Under the pieces are notes generated by a model. It searched no databases. It was not told the DNA's origin and saw nothing but the letters and a program-made list of their open reading frames with translations. Below are positions 50,333-64,000 of a DNA stretch of 64,000 bases, in pieces. Each line of letters opens with the position of its first letter. The first letter of the stretch is position 1. The stretch is from Bin87 sp965220265. Its GTDB lineage: Bacteria > Chloroflexota > Dehalococcoidia > Lucifugimonadales > UBA3495. The stretch is from the NCBI GenBank assembly GCA_965220265.1, contig CBDCPM010000004.1:1426001-1490000 (forward strand), written 5' to 3'. Made by a program: the position numbers and the translations under genes.

Positions 50333-51127
50333 TTATGGATGCTTGATGCTCACGCCACCGTCAATGGCCCAAGTTTGGCCAGTCACGTAGGTTGCGGCAG
50401 GCGACGCTAGATAGACGGCGAGGTAGCCGACCTCAATCAGGCGACCGACTCGGGCAAGGGGAATGTTGTCGCCCGCGGCAGCATCACGGGCCGCAAAGGC
50501 TTCCTCGGACATCTGCTCCGGGTCGGGGAAGGTTCCCGGGGCGATGGCGTTGCATCGGACGCCAAAGGGCGCCCACTCCTGGGCCACGCACTCGGTGAAA
50601 CGCATGAGACCGGCCTTGGCCGCGTCGTACGCGGAAGACATCGGACGTCCCCGGAACGAGGCCCAACCGCTGATGTTAATGACGTTGCCCTGGCCGCGCT
50701 CCAGCAGGTGCGGTCCCACGGCACGGCACCCCTGGAATGCTTCGGTTAGATTGATATCGACGATGCTGTGCCACTCGGTTTCGGTCATACCGGGGATATC
50801 GCTACCGGGGAGTTGGACAACGGGCTTCCGAATCGCGTCACCGACGCAGTTCACCAGGGTGTCGATGCGGCCAAATTCCGCGATGGTCCGGTCCACAATG
50901 GCATCGGTGTCGGCCGCGGTGGTCGCGTCGCCGGTTAGCGGAAGACAGGTCCCGCCCATGGCACGAACCTCTTCGGCGACCCGGTTGACGCCGGTAGAGG
51001 TTAGGCCGGTCACGGCCACGTCGGCGCCGGCCCGCGCGAACGCCAGGGCAATACCCTTCCCAATGCCACGTCCCGCGCCAACTAGCAAGACTTTCTGGCC
51101 GCTAACATCGAAGATATCCAAACTCAT
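50333..51127 (-). CDS. SDR family oxidoreductase
   Basis: 264 residues from ATG 51127 (GGAGGCGGATCA upstream). The cofactor loop is VLLVGAGRGIGKGIALAFARAG, followed by DATTAAD and the NCVG motif. The catalytic residues are Ser in NISGWASF and Tyr/Lys in SAYDAAKAG. The C-terminal VTGQTWAIDGGVSIKHP is classical SDR. Asn in VDINLTEAF completes the tetrad. The substrate is unknown; 3-oxoacyl or hydroxy compounds are plausible next to an acyl-CoA ligase 138 bp downstream. Confidence 0.9.
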   Translation of the reverse strand: MSLDIFDVSGQKVLLVGAGRGIGKGIALAFARAGADVAVTGLTSTGVNRVAEEVRAMGGTCLPLTGDATTAADTDAIVDRTIAEFGRIDTLVNCVGDAIRKPVVQLPGSDIPGMTETEWHSIVDINLTEAFQGCRAVGPHLLERGQGNVINISGWASFRGRPMSSAYDAAKAGLMRFTECVAQEWAPFGVRCNAIAPGTFPDPEQMSEEAFAARDAAAGDNIPLARVGRLIEVGYLAVYLASPAATYVTGQTWAIDGGVSIKHP

Positions 51128-51420
51128 TGATCCGCCTCCCGCCATAATTAGCGCATGGTAACGAAACGGGGATCATGGTGCCACACTGTATGGAACAGGG
51201 CAACAGTGCGTCAAATATCATTGACCATGGACCCGCGATAGATCATCGTGGGAACCGGCGCGTCAGGTGCGTCATTTCTCCCACATGCACGGTCCCAACG
51301 GGAAGGGTCGAAACGTCGCGGACGGGGCCATGCGGTCCGGGGTGTCCGCCGTGGCGGACGGGAACGCCGATGGGGTAAAATCGTTGCACGCGTGTTTACC
51401 CGGATTTTGAGGTGCGAACC

Positions 51421-51822
51421 ATGCCCAGGGACAGCAATCGGGTCGTGTATCCGCCGGAAGAGTGGACGAACTCGTTGGCTGCGGAATACATAGGTCCCGA
51501 CCAATTTGGCAACGGCGAGGTGTACGATGCCCAGTTGAAAGGTACACCGCTGGAAGGCGCCCCGCTGATCCGCCTCATATACGACCAGCGGGACGAGGAA
51601 ATCACGGTACGGTGCCTGCGCTGCGAGCAGCAATCGCAGGCTGCGGGCCGATTCATAGCCTACCCGATGATAGGCATTGTGAGCATCAACGCCACCGCGC
51701 TGCTGGTTCCGATGAACACGCCGCGCATCATGAGGCATCTGGCGGACCGGCACGACGAAGCGCTGGGCGGGATCGACGATGTGGACTTTTTCAATTGCCT
51801 GTTGGACAGCTGCGGTCTGTGA
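51421..51822 (+). CDS. hypothetical protein, 133 residues
   Basis: Starts at ATG 51421 after GAGGTGCG. No family recognised. It is a soluble, mixed-charge protein with a repeated short hydrophobic pattern (MIGIVSINATALLVPMNTP) and a VRCLRCEQQ stretch near residue 65 resembling the C-terminus of the small protein at 25929. It lies 45 bp upstream of the GMC oxidoreductase on the same strand, so it is probably co-transcribed. Confidence 0.65.
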   Translation: MPRDSNRVVYPPEEWTNSLAAEYIGPDQFGNGEVYDAQLKGTPLEGAPLIRLIYDQRDEEITVRCLRCEQQSQAAGRFIAYPMIGIVSINATALLVPMNTPRIMRHLADRHDEALGGIDDVDFFNCLLDSCGL

Positions 51823-51867
51823 AAGACAATCCGACGAGGAATGGTTGGATCATCGGGAGGTAAAACT

Positions 51868-53418
51868 TTGAAGTATGACTACATAATCGTCGGCGGGGGA
51901 TCAGCAGGATGCACATTGGCATCGAGGCTGACCGACGACGCCAGCGTGTCGGTGCTGCTCCTGGAGGCGGGACCCGACTATCCTGATTTCGAGCACCTGC
52001 CGATCGACCTGAAAAACGGCAACAACGTGTGGCGGTCGGCGTACGGGCCGCACAGCTGGGCTTACCTGGCCAAGGGGACCCCGCAACAGGAAGAGCCGAT
52101 AATAATTCCGCGTGGCAAGGCCATGGGCGGCTCGTCCAGCATCAACGGCCAGGTGCTGTTCCGGGGCGTTCCCGAGGACTACGACAACTGGGCGATCTGG
52201 GGCAACGACGAGTGGTCGTTCACCAAGGTGCTGCCCTATTTCCGCAGGCTCGAAAACGACCTGGATTTCGGCGGCGACGATTTCCACGGAAACAGCGGGC
52301 CCATCCCGGTGCGCCGGTACAAGCGCGAAGAGTGGCTGCCGGTGGCCGAGGCGTTTTACGACGCCTGCCGGCAACTGGGGTTTCCGGAAGACCCCGACCA
52401 GAACCACCCAGACTCGAACGGCGTCGCGGCGCGTCCGTTGAACAACATCGACGGCGTCCGGATGAGCACGTCACTGACCTACCTGTCGATCGCCCGGCAT
52501 CGCATGAACCTCACGGTGCGCGGCAACGTGGTTACGCGGCGAGTGCTGTTCGACGACAAAACCGCCATCGGGATCGAAGCTGAGAGCGGGGGAGAGAGAT
52601 TTGAAGTTTACGGCGACCAGATTATCCTTAGCGCCGGAGCCATCGGGTCGCCGCAAATACTGCTGTTGTCGGGGGTAGGACCGGAGGATCATCTCAGGGA
52701 AATGGGCATACCCCTAGTCCATGAGCTTACGGGAGTCGGAGAGAACCTGCGGGATCATCCGGCGGTGTTCAGCCTTTTCCGAGGGGTGGGAGACCCGCCA
52801 GACCTGGACGCTCCCAGCATTCAAGTCGCGCTGCGGTACAGCCCAGGAGGCACGGGAACGCGGGGGGACATTCAGCTTTCGCCGATCCTGATGACCAGCG
52901 AGCATCGTCCGGCCAGCGTGAACATCGAAACGGACGATTTCCACTTCGGGTTCAGCGCGGCGCTGCAGAACGCGGCCACGGCCGGGCGCCTTCGTCTGAC
53001 TTCCACCGACCCCCACGTGCAGCCGGACCTGTTCTACGACTACCTGTCCGACCCCATCGATCGCCAGCGCCTGCGCGCCGCAGTCAAACTGGGCCTGCAA
53101 ATTGCCGAGCAGCCCACCTTCCGCGAGTTTGTAGCGGAGCGTCTATCCCCCACGGACGAAGACCTGGCTTCAGACGCCGCACTGGACCAATGGATGTTGC
53201 GCAATGCCTACACGCAGCATCATTCATCGGGTACTTGCAAAATGGGCCCGGGCTCAGACCTTGACGCGGTGGTCGACCAGTATTGCCGGGTTTACGGCAT
53301 GGAGAATATACGCGTTGTCGACGCGTCGGTTATGCCGGACGTGATCCGGGCCAACACCAACGCGACGACGATCATGATCGCGGAGCGGGCAGCGGACTTC
53401 ATCAGGGAAGGCAAGTAG
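51868..53418 (+). CDS. GMC family FAD-dependent oxidoreductase
   Basis: Oxidises an alcohol with FAD (choline dehydrogenase/glucose oxidase family). About 516 residues. The Rossmann motif DYIIVGGGSAGCTLASRL begins at residue 4. GKAMGGSSSINGQVLFRG is the first GMC signature and SAGAIGSPQILLLSGVGP the second. The active-site region is HHSSGTCKMG with VDASVMPDVIRANTNATTIM. I choose TTG 51868 because GGGAGG sits seven bases upstream and the FAD motif starts at once; the ATG at 51841 would place that Shine-Dalgarno inside the gene. The substrate is unknown. Confidence 0.92.
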   Translation: MKYDYIIVGGGSAGCTLASRLTDDASVSVLLLEAGPDYPDFEHLPIDLKNGNNVWRSAYGPHSWAYLAKGTPQQEEPIIIPRGKAMGGSSSINGQVLFRGVPEDYDNWAIWGNDEWSFTKVLPYFRRLENDLDFGGDDFHGNSGPIPVRRYKREEWLPVAEAFYDACRQLGFPEDPDQNHPDSNGVAARPLNNIDGVRMSTSLTYLSIARHRMNLTVRGNVVTRRVLFDDKTAIGIEAESGGERFEVYGDQIILSAGAIGSPQILLLSGVGPEDHLREMGIPLVHELTGVGENLRDHPAVFSLFRGVGDPPDLDAPSIQVALRYSPGGTGTRGDIQLSPILMTSEHRPASVNIETDDFHFGFSAALQNAATAGRLRLTSTDPHVQPDLFYDYLSDPIDRQRLRAAVKLGLQIAEQPTFREFVAERLSPTDEDLASDAALDQWMLRNAYTQHHSSGTCKMGPGSDLDAVVDQYCRVYGMENIRVVDASVMPDVIRANTNATTIMIAERAADFIREGK

Positions 53419-53497
53419 CGTTGGCCCGCCGGTCCGCTAAAGCCCGGCCCGCGATTTTCACGAAAACGAACTAATCAACAGAGGATGGCACCAAGCG

Positions 53498-54913
53498 ATG
53501 ACTACTTCCGCAACTCGGATCGAACGCGACTCCATGGGTGAGATGCAGGTCCCGACCAACGCTCTATACGGCGCATCTACCATGAGGGCGGTCTTGAACT
53601 TCCCCATCAGCGACCTACGCTTCCCCAGACAGTTCATACGGGCCTTGGGGCTCATCAAATTGGCCGCGGCGCAGACCAACATGGATCTGGGCGCCCTTGA
53701 CCAAGCGGTTGGGGACGCTATCGTCCAGGCAGCGCAAGAGGTCGCGGACGGCAAGCACGACGATCATTTCGTCCTGGACATCTTCCAGACCGGATCGGGC
53801 ACCTCGACCAACACCAACGCGAACGAGGTGATCGCTAACCGGGCGTCGCAGATTTTGGGCGGCGACCTGGGATCGCGGTTGGTACACCCCAACGACAACG
53901 TCAACTTGGGGCAGTCGTCCAATGACGTAATACCGACGACGATCCACCTGGCGGCGCTCCTGGGCCTGAAAGAGGACTTGGTACCGGCATTGGAAACGCT
54001 TCAATCGGCACTGCAGGCGAAAGCCGACGAGTTCTGGCCGATAATCAAGACGGGCCGGACACACCTGCAGGATGCGACGCCGGTTCGTCTCGGCCAGGAG
54101 TTCAGTGGCTACGCCGGGCAGTCTGGATACAGTGTTGCGCGAGTCCGTCGAGCGCAGGAAGCGCTGGCCGAGGTGGCTCTTGGCGGAACGGCGGTAGGCA
54201 CCGGCGTCAACACGCACCCGGAGTTCTCGCAGCGGACGTGCGCAAGATTGGCGGAGATGACCGGGGTCTCCATCCGTGAAACGAGCAACCACTTCCAGGC
54301 ACAGTCGGCGCTGGACGGTATAGTCGAGGCGAGCGGGCAATTGAAAACCATAGCCATCAGCCTCCACAAGATCGCCAACGATATCCGGTTCCTCGGGTGC
54401 GGGCCGCGCGCCGGCCTGGGCGAGATCAACGTGCCGGAGGTGCAGCCAGGCAGCAGCATTATGCCCGGCAAGGTGAATCCGGTGATCTCAGAGTCAGTGA
54501 TCCAGGTTGCGGCGCACGTCGTGGGGAATGATGCGGCGGTAGCCCTTGCGGGAGCGGGCGGGTATTTCGAGCTGAACACAATGATGCCTTTGGCAGCGTA
54601 CAACCTGCTCCAATCCGTGTCGTTGTTGGCCGCCTCGGCAAGCAATTTCGCGGACCAGTGCGTGGTCGGAATCACCGCGACGGGAACCGGCCCGGCGATG
54701 GTGGAAAAAGGCTTGATGCTGGGCACGGCGTTGGCGCCTTCTATCGGCTATGATGCCGCTGCCGGGATCGCCAAGAAAGCGGCCGAAACGGGAATGACAA
54801 TCCGGGAAATCGCCCAGAGCGACACCTCGCTCACCGAAGCGGAACTGGACGCTCTGCTCAACCCGGAAGAGATGACAAAGCCGAGCCTGGAAATTCGGGG
54901 TGGCGGCGGATAA
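53498..54913 (+). CDS. fumC: fumarate hydratase, class II
   Basis: Reversible hydration of fumarate to malate in the TCA cycle. 471 residues. Signature GSSIMPGKVNPVISE is at about residue 325, with GRTHLQDATPVRLGQEFSG, the substrate loop TGSGTSTNTNANEV and HPNDNVNLGQSSND. A C-terminal Gly-rich tail follows the conserved domain. Aspartase shares the fold, but the N-terminal ERDSMGEMQVP and the overall sequence suit fumarase. A strong terminator follows, isolating it from rpoBC. Confidence 0.94.
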   Translation: MTTSATRIERDSMGEMQVPTNALYGASTMRAVLNFPISDLRFPRQFIRALGLIKLAAAQTNMDLGALDQAVGDAIVQAAQEVADGKHDDHFVLDIFQTGSGTSTNTNANEVIANRASQILGGDLGSRLVHPNDNVNLGQSSNDVIPTTIHLAALLGLKEDLVPALETLQSALQAKADEFWPIIKTGRTHLQDATPVRLGQEFSGYAGQSGYSVARVRRAQEALAEVALGGTAVGTGVNTHPEFSQRTCARLAEMTGVSIRETSNHFQAQSALDGIVEASGQLKTIAISLHKIANDIRFLGCGPRAGLGEINVPEVQPGSSIMPGKVNPVISESVIQVAAHVVGNDAAVALAGAGGYFELNTMMPLAAYNLLQSVSLLAASASNFADQCVVGITATGTGPAMVEKGLMLGTALAPSIGYDAAAGIAKKAAETGMTIREIAQSDTSLTEAELDALLNPEEMTKPSLEIRGGGG

Positions 54914-54948
54914 AACGGCACGGTAGGCGGTATCGCGAGCGGAGTTCT

Positions 54949-54984
54949 GGTCCCGTCGGAGGCCTTCCGGCGGGGCCCTTTTTA
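54949..54984 (+). terminator. rho-independent terminator of fumC
   Basis: 12-bp stem (54949-54960 with 54966-54977, two G-U pairs), 5-nt loop GGCCT, then CTTTTTAT. Confidence 0.9.
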
Positions 54985-55108
54985 TGGGACTCGGATCATG
55001 AGCAGGTCGGGTTCGCCGTCTACGGTAGGGGTGTCGGCAATCCGGTCACGTAGTATGCTTCTTGATCCTCCATGACACAGTAATGCATCATTGTTGTCGA
55101 TCACGCGG

Positions 55109-55138
55109 TTGACAATTCCAGCCCCAATCGGATAGTAT
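55109..55138 (+). promoter_or_regulatory. sigma-70-type promoter for rpoBC
   Basis: Consensus TTGACA (55109-55114), 18-bp spacer, TAGTAT (55133-55138). The leader would be about 190 nt. Confidence 0.65.
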
Positions 55139-55229
55139 CGGAACACTTTCAATACATGCGCAGAATGCTAATCGCCCTGATTTTTTGAAGTTACACCTGC
55201 TCCCTCAGCTCTAATTGGCCCACAGATGC

Positions 55230-55251
55230 GGCTTGCCGGGACCGGTAAGCC
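55230..55251 (+). promoter_or_regulatory. hairpin in the rpoB leader
   Basis: GGCTTGCCGG / CCGGTAAGCC (one G-U), with a very small central gap. It is not followed by a T-run, so it is not a terminator; it could be a regulatory leader structure. Confidence 0.3.
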
Positions 55252-55335
55252 GTGTCTTCGTGTCGGCTCGGAAGGATCGAGGAGCAGGTAAAATCGCTTT
55301 AATAACCCCGTGCACCCCGTCAGGAGGGCCGCTTT

Positions 55336-59892
<4,557 letters not shown>

Positions 59893-59895
59893 ATT

Positions 59896-64000
<4,105 letters not shown>

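Larger units (their letters stand above)
54914..55335. other. 422-bp region between fumC and rpoB
   Basis: It holds the fumC terminator, the rpoB promoter and a leader of about 190 nt with one hairpin (all listed separately). No tRNA or ribosomal-protein gene is seen here, so rpoB is not joined to rplJL in this genome segment. Confidence 0.5.

Noticed and set aside
51841..51867. ATG 51841 as the start of the GMC oxidoreductase
   Set aside because: The good Shine-Dalgarno sequence (51855-51860) fits TTG 51868, and the FAD motif begins directly after it.

Overview
The window is a 64 kb, high-GC bacterial chromosome segment with dense, mostly short-spaced genes on both strands. I saw no insertion sequence, prophage or CRISPR array. 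The gene content suggests Chloroflexota, perhaps a SAR202/Dehalococcoidia-like heterotroph. This is inferred from very long RpoB and RpoC with large lineage-type insertions, a monomeric NADP isocitrate dehydrogenase, a fused KorA, a cysteine-type CcmE, lipoprotein-type secreted proteins, and degradation-type enzymes (HpaB-like, GMC, acyl-CoA dehydrogenase, sulfotransferase). No rRNA gene is present to settle the taxonomy.

Layout. 1-3106 (minus): icd and mdh, central carbon. 3107-4124: no gene recognised. 4125-5522: GPH-type sugar symporter. 5529-7577 (minus): YyaL/SPATA20-like thioredoxin-domain protein. 7690-9201 (plus): two tandem thioredoxin-fold lipoproteins, each interrupted by an in-frame TGA exactly where the first Cys of a WCxxC motif belongs; read through, both become selenoproteins (WUPEC and WUPAC), each with a SECIS-like hairpin. 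9288-12333: divergent thrS and prfB, the latter with the classical CTTTGA programmed frameshift. 12330-18966 (minus): a long operon with a small membrane protein, acyl-CoA dehydrogenase, SIMPL lipoprotein, dcd, ribD, ribE, ribB and ribBA. 19215-23394 (plus): selA, an alpha/beta hydrolase with an altered nucleophile, an EndoQ-type nuclease and a GNAT acetyltransferase. 23707-25910 (plus): PAC2 protein, protoglobin and a dehydroquinase-fold protein lacking catalytic residues. 26556-30298: zinc-ribbon protein, tRNA-Glu, argC, nth and an MFS exporter. 30677-34467 (plus): sulfotransferase, AXE1-type esterase and HpaB-like monooxygenase. 34581-36668 (minus): a PstS protein made of two copies with an 887-bp exact DNA repeat. 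37186-42450 (minus): pepP, then a metal-related operon (GT2, ABC-3 permease, a frameshifted and an intact CDF transporter). 42920-45492 (plus): korA-korB. 45617-51127 (minus): SDR, acyl-CoA ligase and ccmABCDE. 51421-54913 (plus): small hypothetical, GMC oxidoreductase, fumC. 55336-64000 (plus): rpoB and rpoC, with rpoC cut by the window edge.

The most notable theme is UGA recoding. Two predicted selenocysteine codons (7951, 8899) and one UGA-dependent +1 frameshift in the RF2 gene (11295) lie within 3.4 kb, and selA follows about 10 kb downstream. The two selenoproteins are paralogues, and their hairpins differ by a compensatory base-pair change, which supports real recoding over sequence error. 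selB, selC and selD are not seen in this window.
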